This document shows positions 1-11,730 of a stretch of DNA of 64,000 nucleotides, in pieces (position 1 is the stretch's first letter; every line of letters starts with the position of its first letter). The notes below the pieces were generated by a model, which saw only the letters and a program-made list of their open reading frames with translations, was not told the origin of the DNA and searched no databases. The position numbers were made by a program, and so were the translations under genes. Origin of the DNA: Bradyrhizobium xenonodulans (GTDB taxonomy: Bacteria > Pseudomonadota > Alphaproteobacteria > Rhizobiales > Xanthobacteraceae); the NCBI RefSeq assembly GCF_027594865.1, contig NZ_CP089391.1:1-64000 (forward strand), read 5' to 3'.

Positions 1-1410
1 ATGACAATGGAACAGGATCGCTGGTCACGCGTGAAGAGCCGGCTGCGCTCGAACGTTGGCGAGGACGTCTATACGAGCTGGTTTGCGCGCATGGATCTGG
101 AAGGCGTGCAGGAGGAGAGCGTGCGGCTCTCGGTCCCGACACGCTTCCTGAAGAGCTGGATCCAGGCCCATTATGCCGAGCGCGTGCTGTCGTGCTGGCA
201 GGCCGAGATGCCCGAAGTGCATCGCATCGATCTCACCGTTCGCTCCGCGGTGCGCCCCGTGGTGCAGCCGAAGGAAGCGCCCGCGCCGGTCGAAGCGCGC
301 CGCACGCCTGCGCCGGAGCTGCGCTCGACCGCGACCGCGCCGGTCTCGGCCAATCATGACGCGCTCGGCGGCTCGCCGCTCGATCCGCGCCTGACCTTTG
401 CAAGCTTCGTCGTCGGCCGCTCCAACACGCTGGCGCATGCCGCGGCACGCCAGGTCGCCGAAGGGCGCCGCGGCGACCCCGTGATGTTCAACCCGCTCTA
501 CATTCATGCCGGCGTCGGCCTCGGCAAGACGCATCTGCTCCAGGCGGTGACCTGGGCCGGCAATTCCGGCAACGAGCGCAAGGTGCTGTATCTCACGGCC
601 GAGAAATTCATGTACGGCTTCGTCGCCGCGCTGAAGACGCAGACGGCGCTCGCCTTCAAGGAAGCGCTGCGCGGCATCGACGTGCTCGTGATCGACGATC
701 TCCAGTTTCTCCAGGGCAAGTCGACCCAGGCCGAGTTCTGCCACACGCTGAACGCGCTGATCGACGCCGGCCGTCAGGTCGTGATCGCGGCCGACCGTCC
801 GCCGTCCGATCTCGAAAGCCTCGACGATCGCGTGCGCTCGCGCCTCGCCGGCGGCCTCGTGGTCGAGATGGGCTCGCTCGGCGAGGAGCTGCGCCACGGC
901 ATTCTCAAGTCGCGCGTCGCCGCCGCCCGCGCCCATCATGCGACCTTCGAGGTCCCGGAGGAGGTGCTGGCCTATCTGGCCCGCGCCATCACCCATAACG
1001 GCAGGGATCTCGAAGGCGCGATCAACCGCCTGCTGGCGCACTCGAAACTCAACAACCGGCCGGTGACGCTGGAAATGGCGGAGCACGAGGTGCGCGACCT
1101 GATCCGGCCGCAGGAGCCGAAGCGGATCAAGATCGAGGACATCCAGCGCGTGGTGGCGCGGCAGTATAATGTCAGCCGCTCCGACCTCCTGTCCTCGCGC
1201 CGTACCGCCAACGTAGTCCGGCCGCGCCAGGTGGCGATGTATCTCGCCAAGACGCTGACCCTGCGTTCGCTCCCCGAGATCGGCCGCCGCTTTGGCGGGC
1301 GTGACCACACCACGGTGCTGCATGCCGTGCGCAAGATCGAGGCCCTGGTGTCCAAGGACACCGCGCTGTCGGAGGAAGTGGAGTCGCTGAAGCGCCAGCT
1401 TCAGGAATAA
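1..1410 (+). CDS. dnaA: Chromosomal replication initiator protein DnaA
   Basis: DnaA is the AAA+ ATPase that binds DnaA boxes at oriC, opens the duplex and helps load DnaB. The 469-residue product has the N-terminal domain I, a Pro/Ala-rich linker at about 85-120, Walker A GVGLGKTH at 171-178, Walker [11 protein letters not shown] at about 228-237, and the C-terminal DnaA-box helix signature [16 protein letters not shown]. Length is usual for the family. The window opens on the ATG, with a second in-frame ATG six bases on, so the true start and the promoter cannot be judged here. dnaN and recF follow on the same strand, the common bacterial order. The replication origin itself is not visible in the window. 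Confidence 0.98.
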   Translation: MTMEQDRWSRVKSRLRSNVGEDVYTSWFARMDLEGVQEESVRLSVPTRFLKSWIQAHYAERVLSCWQAEMPEVHRIDLTVRSAVRPVVQPKEAPAPVEARRTPAPELRSTATAPVSANHDALGGSPLDPRLTFASFVVGRSNTLAHAAARQVAEGRRGDPVMFNPLYIHAGVGLGKTHLLQAVTWAGNSGNERKVLYLTAEKFMYGFVAALKTQTALAFKEALRGIDVLVIDDLQFLQGKSTQAEFCHTLNALIDAGRQVVIAADRPPSDLESLDDRVRSRLAGGLVVEMGSLGEELRHGILKSRVAAARAHHATFEVPEEVLAYLARAITHNGRDLEGAINRLLAHSKLNNRPVTLEMAEHEVRDLIRPQEPKRIKIEDIQRVVARQYNVSRSDLLSSRRTANVVRPRQVAMYLAKTLTLRSLPEIGRRFGGRDHTTVLHAVRKIEALVSKDTALSEEVESLKRQLQE

Positions 1411-1437
1411 ACGCCTAGGCTGCCTCCTGCCATTCTC

Positions 1438-1465
1438 CCGCCGCCCTGGCCTGCCCGGGCGGCGG
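1438..1465 (+). terminator. GC-rich hairpin after dnaA
   Basis: Nine-bp perfect inverted repeat (CCGCCGCCC at 1438-1446, GGGCGGCGG at 1457-1465) with a 10-nt loop, 28 bases after the dnaA stop. The following T-run is short and interrupted (ttgcgttt), so it is a likely but weak terminator or mRNA 3'-end stabiliser separating dnaA from dnaN. Confidence 0.5.
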
Positions 1466-1659
1466 TTGCGTTTCCAAGGGTAAATCGTGGGGAACTGCCC
1501 CCAATCCCTTGAAACGGATGACATTCCGAGCCACCTTGCGCGACCCTGACGGCTTTGGTCATATCGGCTCGATGACCCGGCCTTCCGGGGTCTTCGGTGC
1601 CGCGGCGCGCTGTCCTCCGCCCGGCTTTTTCCATCTTTGGGGATCGGGCGAGTAGTGCA

Positions 1660-2778
1660 ATGAAGGTTACGGTCGAACGCGCGCAACTCCTGAAGTCGCT
1701 GGGCCATGTCCACCGCGTGGTCGAGCGCCGCAACACGATTCCGATCCTCGGCAACGTGCTGGTCCGCGCCGAGAACGCGAAACTGTCGCTGAAGGCGACC
1801 GACCTCGACCTCGAGGTGACGGAAACGCTGCCGGCGGAAACCGCGACCGCGGGATCCACCACCGTGCCGGCGCACATGTTCTACGACATCGTGCGCAAGC
1901 TGCCGGATGGCTCGCAGATCGTGCTGGAGGCCGACGGCGACCGCGCCGTGCTGGCGATCCGCGCCGGCCGCTCGCGCTTCACGCTGCAGACCCTGCCGGA
2001 GAATGATTTCCCGGATCTCGCCGCCGGCGACATGTCGCATTCGTTCAACCTTGCCGCCAAGGACGTCAAGCGGCTGATCGACCGCACCCAGTTCGCGATC
2101 TCCACGGAAGAGACGCGCTATTATCTCAACGGCATCTATCTGCACGCCGCCGGCACCGCGAAGGCTGCCACCCTGCGCGGCGTCGCCACCGACGGCCATC
2201 GCTTGGCCCAGCTCGATTTGGTCCAGCCCAAGGGCGCCGACGGCATGCCAGGGGTCATCGTGCCGCGCAAGACGGTCGGCGAGGTGCAGCGCCTGATCGA
2301 GGACACCGAAGCCGAGATGACGATCGAGCTGTCGCAGGCCAAGATCCGCTTCACCATCGGCAATGTGGTGCTGACCTCGAAGCTGATCGACGGCACCTTC
2401 CCTGACTATGGCCGCGTCATCCCGCAAGGCAACGACAAGGAGCTCGTCGTCGACAAGAAGGATTTCGAGAACGCGGTCGACCGTGTCTCGACCATCTCCA
2501 GCGAGCGCGGCCGTGCGGTCAAACTGTCGCTGTCGCCGGGCAAGCTGGTGCTGTCCGTCACCAACCCGGATTCCGGCAGCGCGACCGAAGAGCTCGAGGT
2601 CGAATACGCCTCCGACGCCCTCGATATCGGCTTCAATTCCCGCTATTTGCTCGACATCGCCGCCCAGATCGAAGGCGACGTCGCAACGCTCCGGCTCGCC
2701 GATCCCGGTTCGCCGACGCTGGTGCAGGACAAGGACGACAAGAGCGCGCTGTATGTGCTGATGCCGATGCGAGTGTGA
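1660..2778 (+). CDS. dnaN: DNA polymerase III beta subunit (sliding clamp)
   Basis: DnaN forms the ring-shaped processivity clamp of DNA polymerase III and is also the platform for Hda, MutS and Pol IV/V. The 372-residue protein begins MKVTVERAQLLKSLGHVHRV and carries the three repeated clamp domains over its full length, ending in the conserved LYVLMPMRV, the usual C-terminus near the hydrophobic partner-binding cleft. The open frame extends 21 codons further upstream, but family alignment supports the ATG at 1660. The 249-base gap to dnaA contains a hairpin (1438-1465), and the remainder probably holds the dnaN promoter, although no convincing -35/-10 pair was seen. recF lies 231 bases downstream, across two palindromic repeats. 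Confidence 0.98.
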   Translation: MKVTVERAQLLKSLGHVHRVVERRNTIPILGNVLVRAENAKLSLKATDLDLEVTETLPAETATAGSTTVPAHMFYDIVRKLPDGSQIVLEADGDRAVLAIRAGRSRFTLQTLPENDFPDLAAGDMSHSFNLAAKDVKRLIDRTQFAISTEETRYYLNGIYLHAAGTAKAATLRGVATDGHRLAQLDLVQPKGADGMPGVIVPRKTVGEVQRLIEDTEAEMTIELSQAKIRFTIGNVVLTSKLIDGTFPDYGRVIPQGNDKELVVDKKDFENAVDRVSTISSERGRAVKLSLSPGKLVLSVTNPDSGSATEELEVEYASDALDIGFNSRYLLDIAAQIEGDVATLRLADPGSPTLVQDKDDKSALYVLMPMRV

Positions 2779-2805
2779 GGGGCGCTCTCTCGACCATCCA
2801 TCGGA

Positions 2806-2940
2806 GCCGTAGGGTGGGCAAAGCTTGCGCCGTAGCTCGAAGAGCGAAGGTGAAAGCGTGCCCACCATGCAGCGGCACGGATGATCGCGGCGAGACGTGG
2901 GCACGGCGCGCGCAGAGCGCACCTTTGCCCACCCTACGGC
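2806..2940 (+). repeat. Palindromic intergenic repeat, family A copy 1
   Basis: Long inverted repeat between dnaN and recF. It opens with GCCGTAGGGTGGGCAAAG and closes with CTTTGCCCACCCTACGGC, with inner GTGCCCAC/GTGGGCAC segments forming secondary arms. The same outer and inner arms recur at 11585-11670 and 63856-63955. Sequence and arrangement fit the dispersed palindromes of Bradyrhizobium genomes; no coding content. Confidence 0.85.
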
Positions 2941-2958
2941 ATACTGCGTGAGGCGCCA

Positions 2959-2981
2959 CCCTCTCCCACAAGGGGAGAGGG
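2959..2981 (+). repeat. Small CCCTCTCCC hairpin
   Basis: Nine-bp perfect hairpin (CCCTCTCCC / GGGAGAGGG, 5-nt loop) directly ahead of recF. Similar CT-rich hairpins occur at 11534-11556, 34839-34855 and 58408-58433, all in intergenic DNA. There is no T-tract, so it is listed as a repeat rather than a terminator. Confidence 0.55.
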
Positions 2982-3009
2982 GAAGAATCCCGTCCATGAC
3001 GAATAGCTG

Positions 3010-4146
3010 ATGACCCCCTCCCGCATTCATCGCCTGACGCTGACGCATTTTCGCAATTACCGGGCGGCGGGGCTCGAGACGGCGGCTGACATGGTGGCGC
3101 TGGTCGGGCCGAACGGGGCGGGCAAGACCAATTGCATCGAGGCGATCTCGTTCCTGTCGCCGGGCCGGGGCCTGCGGCGCGCGACGCTGGAAGACGTCGC
3201 CGACAACCAGGGCGACGGCTCCTGGGCGGTGGCGGCGCAGGTCGAGGGCGCGCTGGGGCTTGCGACGCTCGGCACCGGCATCGACGCACCGCAAGCAGAC
3301 AGCACCGTGAGCCGGCGCGTCCGCATCGACCGCGAGCCGGTCAATTCGGCCACCGCCTTCGGCGACCACATCCGCATGGTCTGGCTGACGCCGGCGATGG
3401 ACGGGCTGTTCATGGGCGGAGGCTCCGAGCGGCGGCGCTTCTTCGACCGCCTGGTGCTGGCCATCGACAGCGACCATTCGAGCCGCATCTCCGCACTGGA
3501 GCGCTCGTTGCGCTCGCGCAACCGCCTGCTGGAGACGCGCAATTACGACGACCATTGGTGTGACGCGATCGAGCGCGAGACCGCCGAGCTTGCGGTCGCG
3601 GTCGCCGCAACGCGCGGCCAGACCGCAGCAAGGCTGACCGGCATGCTGAATGCGCGCGCACAGGCGTCCGCCTTCCCGTCGGCTCAAATCGCGCTCGACG
3701 GCTGGATGGAGAACGCGCTGCTTCAGGAGACTGCGACCTCGGTCGAGGACCGCTACCGCCAGATCCTGCGCGACAACCGTCCGCGCGATGCCATCGCCGG
3801 CCGTACCACCGACGGTCCGCATCTCACCGACCTTCAGGTGATCTATGCACCGAAGAGCATGCCCGCGCGCGACGCGTCCACGGGCGAGCAGAAGGCGCTT
3901 CTGATCGGCCTCGTGCTTGCCCATGCGACGCTGGTCGCCGAGATGACCGGCATCGTGCCGCTGCTGCTGCTCGACGAGGTCGTCGCCCATCTCGATCCTA
4001 GCAGGCGCGCGGCGCTGTTCGACGAGCTGCGCAAGCTCGGCGCGCAGGTCTGGCTGACCGGCGCGGACCCCGCCGCCTTCACTGAGATTGGCGCAGGCAG
4101 CGAAGTCTTTGACGTCGAGAGCGGACGGGTTTCGGCGCGGCGCTAG
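3010..4146 (+). CDS. recF: DNA replication and repair protein RecF
   Basis: RecF is an SMC/ABC-like ATPase that, with RecO and RecR, loads RecA at single-strand gaps. The 378-residue product has Walker A GPNGAGKT at 33-40, an ABC-type signature around DASTGEQKALLIGLVLAHA and Walker B PLLLLDEVVAHLD near the C-terminus, with the usual spacing for RecF. The start at the ATG at 3010 gives the normal N-terminus (IHRLTLTHFRNYR). It is separated from dnaN by 231 bases filled with repeats, so it probably has its own transcription or is read weakly from dnaN. The context dnaA-dnaN-recF-gyrB agrees with the call. Confidence 0.97.
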   Translation: MTPSRIHRLTLTHFRNYRAAGLETAADMVALVGPNGAGKTNCIEAISFLSPGRGLRRATLEDVADNQGDGSWAVAAQVEGALGLATLGTGIDAPQADSTVSRRVRIDREPVNSATAFGDHIRMVWLTPAMDGLFMGGGSERRRFFDRLVLAIDSDHSSRISALERSLRSRNRLLETRNYDDHWCDAIERETAELAVAVAATRGQTAARLTGMLNARAQASAFPSAQIALDGWMENALLQETATSVEDRYRQILRDNRPRDAIAGRTTDGPHLTDLQVIYAPKSMPARDASTGEQKALLIGLVLAHATLVAEMTGIVPLLLLDEVVAHLDPSRRAALFDELRKLGAQVWLTGADPAAFTEIGAGSEVFDVESGRVSARR

Positions 4147-4259
4147 ACCCCGCCCTTGAACCCGACCGTTTCCCTTCGCGACTAGCTTTTTGAGGCGCGG
4201 CGATGCGTGTCGCAACCTCAGCCATCGCGCATGACGCGCGATTTCCCTGGAGAAGCGAG

Positions 4260-7735
<3,476 letters not shown>

Positions 7736-7990
7736 CAACCGGCTGCCCGTGTGCCGCAATCGCGGCGGCACTGCAGTGCAGCGCCGGACATGCATCCAAC
7801 ACAGGCCGGTGGACGAGGCCTCGACCTCCGTTTCCGTGCCCCCAGCCAAGCGCCACGAGGCCGATGATTGGCGGCCCGAGCGCGGGACCAATTGGGTTAG
7901 CGGCCCTGCCCTGTTGCGCCTGCCCCGCGTCGTATTCTAAACGTAAGGTTGCAACACGCCACTCCGGCGAAACTCTCAACGGAGGCTCCC

Positions 7991-9511
7991 GTGGCACGCG
8001 ACACCTCTGGCGGCGGGACCGCCGACCTGGAGCGGGAAAAGCTCAATGCGGACGTACGGCTCCGCGAGCGAGAGCTCGGCATCAGGGAGCGCGAGCAGCA
8101 AAGCCGTGAAGCAGAGATCGCTCTCAAAGAGCAGGAATTTGCGCGATCACGCTGGTCAAGCCCTCTGGTCCTCGCCGTCATCGGTGCGGCCATAGCGGGC
8201 GTCTTCAATGGCGGCGTCGCATGGTGGAACAGCCGCGAGCAGCAACAGCTCGAAGGCGACAGGGCGAAGCGCAATCTGGAGTCGGAGCAGCAAAAGGATG
8301 AACGCAATGCTGCGCTCGAAGCCAGAAAGGCGGAAGCCGCCCGCATCCTCGAGATGATCAAGACTAACGATCAGGAAGCCGCGGCCAACAATTTGAAATT
8401 TTTGGTCGAGGCTGGTCTCGTGTCCGACCAAAGTGGGCAGCTCGGGAGGTATCTTGCCAAACGAAAACCGGGCGAAGGACCCGTACTTCCCTTGGCCGGA
8501 AGCAAGGAGCTGCGGTTTTCGCCTCAGTTGGGAATGGTTAGTGGGACCGGCGTCTACAGAATGGGCGATACCGCACTGGAGATCGCCTCGGTCCAAACGT
8601 ACTTGCTGAAGGCCGGGTTCTATAAAGGCCTTCCAGATGGATCGTTCGGCCCTTTGACCGATGAAGGCGTGCGACGTTACGAGACTGAGAACAATCTACC
8701 TGTTACCGGCCTAATTGGTCCGCGCCTACTCGAACTCGCCCGCGCTACTGGCCAGCTTCGACTGCCCCAAAACTACAAGGACCTGAATTCGGACGATCTG
8801 GTAACTCGCTGCCTCTATCTGACAATGGCGTTGGACGGCACCGATTTCGATAGGGTTGCCGCAAGCGTCGATGACGGCCTTTTCCTTGGCGCGGGCGGCC
8901 TGGCGGCCTCGACACTGCTCTCGCGGATCAACCAAGCAGAACCGCGAACGATCCAGGACATTGCCGGCAGCATGGCGGAGACACTTCTAACGAACATTCA
9001 AAAGCCGAGGCCCGAGTTCATCTTATGGGCAAGATCGATTTCAGCTGGAGACGGCAATTCCCAACTGAAGGACCCGTGGCAGGATATCTTGGTTCGGATA
9101 TTACAGACGGACGTCTCGAAACGCGTGCAGATGGACATGATACAGGAGCGATTTTATTCGCGTGCGAAGAAATTGCATGAGGAGCTGAAATTCACGTCAG
9201 AGCGATCTCTTTGTATGTTGTTCGATTTCCTCTGGCAGAGCGGGGCAGTCCGGAAAGAGATGATTGAGGAATATAAACGACTCAACGTCGAAATGGGTGA
9301 TATTGAGCGACTAGGCTCGGATGTCGTCGAGCAGGGGCGGATCAGCAATTTCTTCAACGCGGTGGTCAAGAAACAGACCGGCGCCCGTTTCCCCGAACTT
9401 CTACTGCCCCGACGGCTTGTTTTCGTGTTCGGAAAGGGAACGGCCGACCACGCCGGGGACATCAACCTTGCCAGCAACTTCCAAATTGAACTGAAGCCCC
9501 TTGAACGATGA
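7991..9511 (+). CDS. Membrane-anchored coiled-coil protein with peptidoglycan-binding domain
   Basis: Function unknown. A GTG start at 7991 with GGAGG at 7981-7985 gives 506 residues. Order of parts: charged coiled coil (about 10-52, rich in Arg/Glu), a single membrane segment (about 57-79, LVLAVIGAAIAGVFNGGVAW), a second coiled coil (80-126), a peptidoglycan-binding-type domain (about 192-250, with the QTYLLKAGFY-KG-PDGSFGPLT pattern), then about 255 residues of mostly helical sequence with no motif I recognise. Basic residues before the membrane segment predict an inside N-terminus and a periplasmic C-terminal part, consistent with wall binding. The gene is visibly less GC-biased at third positions than gyrB or murA around it and uses more rare codons, which suggests acquisition. 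The 255-base gap after gyrB shows no clear gene. Confidence 0.8.
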   Translation: MARDTSGGGTADLEREKLNADVRLRERELGIREREQQSREAEIALKEQEFARSRWSSPLVLAVIGAAIAGVFNGGVAWWNSREQQQLEGDRAKRNLESEQQKDERNAALEARKAEAARILEMIKTNDQEAAANNLKFLVEAGLVSDQSGQLGRYLAKRKPGEGPVLPLAGSKELRFSPQLGMVSGTGVYRMGDTALEIASVQTYLLKAGFYKGLPDGSFGPLTDEGVRRYETENNLPVTGLIGPRLLELARATGQLRLPQNYKDLNSDDLVTRCLYLTMALDGTDFDRVAASVDDGLFLGAGGLAASTLLSRINQAEPRTIQDIAGSMAETLLTNIQKPRPEFILWARSISAGDGNSQLKDPWQDILVRILQTDVSKRVQMDMIQERFYSRAKKLHEELKFTSERSLCMLFDFLWQSGAVRKEMIEEYKRLNVEMGDIERLGSDVVEQGRISNFFNAVVKKQTGARFPELLLPRRLVFVFGKGTADHAGDINLASNFQIELKPLER

Positions 9512-9637
9512 GATCGGGGGCCTCGTGACCTCCTGTATATCCAGCCGGATTTTCAGGATGCCGATGAACCCGACCCGCGGCCATCGCGACGAAGTGGCAT
9601 GAACCCGTTGCCAGTTCGGCCGGGAACCCCTCACGCC

Positions 9638-10105
9638 ATGACCGCCTCTGCAACGAACCGTTCCGCCGTTCCCTCCCGCCGCCTCGGGATCATCGGCAGC
9701 ATCGTCGGCGTGCTGGCGCTGATGGCGGCCGTGCTGCCGCACTGGGTCGTTCCGATCGTTTTTCCGCCGCCGCCGGCGGATAAGGTGATTGTCGACACCG
9801 GGCATCGCATCAAGGATCGCGTCATCGCACACGTGAAGGGCGTGGAATACCAGGCTCCGAAGGTCGAAAAATCGGCCGCCAGAACCTGGCGCGAAACCGC
9901 TTCCGTCACCGCGATCACGCTGGGCCTGTTTGCCATCCTGCTCTCGGTCCTCTCGCTGATTTTTCGCGAGGAGAGGCTCCTGGCCGGCGTGGCCGCCACG
10001 CTCGGCATCGGCGCCATCGCGGTCGAGCTTTCCTTCGTCGTGATCGGCGCGCTGATCCTGATCGCGATCCTCTATGTGGTCGGCAATATCATCGGACTGC
10101 TCTGA
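9638..10105 (+). CDS. Small integral membrane protein, function unknown
   Basis: About 155 residues from the ATG at 9638; an ATG at 9599 would add 13 residues and cannot be excluded. Three hydrophobic segments are visible: RLGIIGSIVGVLALMAAVLP near the N-terminus, ASVTAITLGLFAILLSVLSL in the middle, and a long C-terminal stretch (about 107-153) that could form one or two helices. Between the first two is a soluble loop of about 50 residues with lysines. No catalytic or binding motif is recognised. Codon use is like the chromosomal background. It is co-oriented with the murA-like gene, 119 bases downstream. Confidence 0.7.
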   Translation: MTASATNRSAVPSRRLGIIGSIVGVLALMAAVLPHWVVPIVFPPPPADKVIVDTGHRIKDRVIAHVKGVEYQAPKVEKSAARTWRETASVTAITLGLFAILLSVLSLIFREERLLAGVAATLGIGAIAVELSFVVIGALILIAILYVVGNIIGLL

Positions 10106-10224
10106 GCCTTTTCGGGCCTGCCGGGCGGACGTCAGCGCAGCCAGCGCAATTGCTCCCGCGCTCGATTCTCTGTAGTTTCCGCCCGAAACAGCCCACCCCA
10201 TCCAACAGCACAGCGAGAATCCAC

Positions 10225-11520
10225 TTGGCGCCCATCCAGTACATCGTCGAGGGCGGTCACCGGCTCTCGGGCTCGATCGAGCCGTCCGGCAACAAGAATT
10301 CGGCGCTGCCGATCATCGCAGCCGCGCTGCTCACCGAGCATCCGGTGACGCTTGAGAACGTGCCGCGGATCCGCGACACCGAGACGCTGGTCGAGCTGAT
10401 CCGCTCGGTCGGCGCGTCGGCCGAATGGACCGCCCGCAACACGCTGCATATCCATGCCAAGAGCATCCGCGCCGCCGATCTCGATCCCGAGCTGTGCGTG
10501 CGCATCCGCGCCTCGATCCTGCTCGCCGGGCCCCTGCTCGCGCGCTGCGGCGAAGTGATGTTGCCGCCGCCCGGCGGCGACGTCATCGGCCGCCGCCGGC
10601 TCGACACCCATGTGCTCGCGCTCGAACAGTTAGGGGCAAAAGTCACGGCGACCGACCGGCTCGAGTTTCGCGCGGCCAAGCTCGCCGGCGCCGACGTGTT
10701 CCTGGACGAGCCGAGCGTCACCGCGACCGAGAACGCGCTGGTCGCGGCGGTCGCCGCCGACGGCGTCACCTATTTGCGCAACGCCGCGTCCGAGCCGCAT
10801 GTGCAGGACCTCGCCAATTTCCTGGTCGCGCTTGGTGCGAAGATCGAGGGCATCGGCACCAACACGATGATCGTGCATGGGCCGGCGACGCTGGGCGGCA
10901 CGACCTACCGGATCCAGCCTGATCATATCGAGGTCGGCTCGCTGATCGGGCTTGCCGCCGTGACGCGCTCTCCCTTGCGCATCACGCGCGCCGGCGTCGA
11001 GCATTTGCGCTCGATCCGCATGGGGTTCGAGCGGCTCGGCATCGTCTGCCGCGTCGAGGGCGACGATCTGATCGTGCCCTCCAATCAGACGCTGAAGATC
11101 CAGGACGATTTCGGCGGCCACGTGCCGAAGCTGGAGGACCAGCCCTGGCCGGCCTTCCCGGCCGACCTGATGTCGATCGCGATCGTCACCGCCACGCAAT
11201 GCGAGGGCGTGATCCTGATGTTCGAGAAGATGTTCGAATCCAGGATGTTCTTCGTCGACAAGCTGATCGCGATGGGCGCGCGTATCGTGCTCTGTGATCC
11301 TCATCGCGCCATCATCGCCGGCCCCAGCCGCCTGCGCGGGGCATCGATGATCTCGCCCGACATCCGCGCCGGCATGGCCATGCTGCTCGCCGCGGTCTGC
11401 GCCGAGGGCACCTCGACGATCAACAACGCCGACCAGATCGAGCGCGGCTACGAGCGCATCGACGAACGGCTCAACGCGCTCGGCGCGAAGATCAAGCGGG
11501 TGCCGGAACGGAAGGGGTGA
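10225..11520 (+). CDS. UDP-N-acetylglucosamine 1-carboxyvinyltransferase-like protein (MurA paralogue)
   Basis: Belongs to the EPT (MurA/AroA) enolpyruvyl transferase family. MurA moves enolpyruvate from PEP to UDP-GlcNAc, the first committed step of peptidoglycan synthesis. A TTG start at 10225 gives 431 residues in the MurA register (MAPIQYIVEGGHRLSGSIEP), with the substrate-site SGNKNSALP (Lys24), the acidic residue in FPADL, and the C-terminal ERGYERIDERL arginine. The active-site loop reads PPPGGDVIGRRR, so the residue matching E. coli Cys115 is Asp119. Asp at this position is known to permit catalysis and to make the enzyme insensitive to fosfomycin. The sequence is divergent from typical rhizobial MurA, so this is probably a second copy. 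What substrate it uses is not shown. Confidence 0.85.
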   Translation: MAPIQYIVEGGHRLSGSIEPSGNKNSALPIIAAALLTEHPVTLENVPRIRDTETLVELIRSVGASAEWTARNTLHIHAKSIRAADLDPELCVRIRASILLAGPLLARCGEVMLPPPGGDVIGRRRLDTHVLALEQLGAKVTATDRLEFRAAKLAGADVFLDEPSVTATENALVAAVAADGVTYLRNAASEPHVQDLANFLVALGAKIEGIGTNTMIVHGPATLGGTTYRIQPDHIEVGSLIGLAAVTRSPLRITRAGVEHLRSIRMGFERLGIVCRVEGDDLIVPSNQTLKIQDDFGGHVPKLEDQPWPAFPADLMSIAIVTATQCEGVILMFEKMFESRMFFVDKLIAMGARIVLCDPHRAIIAGPSRLRGASMISPDIRAGMAMLLAAVCAEGTSTINNADQIERGYERIDERLNALGAKIKRVPERKG

Positions 11521-11533
11521 GGCTGCCCTTCTT

Positions 11534-11556
11534 CCTCCTCCCCCTGTGGGAGGAGG
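11534..11556 (+). repeat. Small CT-rich hairpin after the murA-like gene
   Basis: Nine-bp perfect hairpin CCTCCTCCC / GGGAGGAGG, 13 bases after the stop codon, with no T-tract. It may serve as a 3' stem. It belongs to the same loose class as the hairpins at 2959, 34839 and 58408. Confidence 0.5.
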
Positions 11557-11584
11557 TGTAGCCGAAGTCTCACGTCTCGAACCA

Positions 11585-11670
11585 GTATCGTAGGGTGGGC
11601 AAAGCGAAGCGTGCCCACGGCTTCTGATGGTGGGCACGGCGCAAGTGCGCCTTTGCCCACCCTACGATAC
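11585..11670 (+). repeat. Palindromic intergenic repeat, family A copy 2
   Basis: Outer arms GTATCGTAGGGTGGGCAAAG and CTTTGCCCACCCTACGATAC, perfectly complementary over 20 bases, with inner GTGCCCAC / GTGGGCAC arms. It is shorter than the copy at 2806-2940 (86 against 135 bases) and shares its arms. The open frame of the downstream MATE gene runs into this repeat, which argues against the most upstream start codons of that gene. Confidence 0.87.
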
Positions 11671-11730
11671 CGAGCGAGCGGAGAACGCGGGGCCATGTTT
11701 TCGACGTGTGGCTGTGCTATTGCAGCCACC

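Noticed and set aside
1..2000. A replication origin with DnaA boxes near dnaA.
   Set aside because: No cluster of TTATCCACA-like sites was seen in 1411-1659 or around gyrB, and the region upstream of dnaA is outside the window.
7736..7990. A small gene between gyrB and the coiled-coil protein.
   Set aside because: Open frames of 60-125 codons exist there but have no ribosome-binding site or protein-like composition; they overlap one another in different frames.
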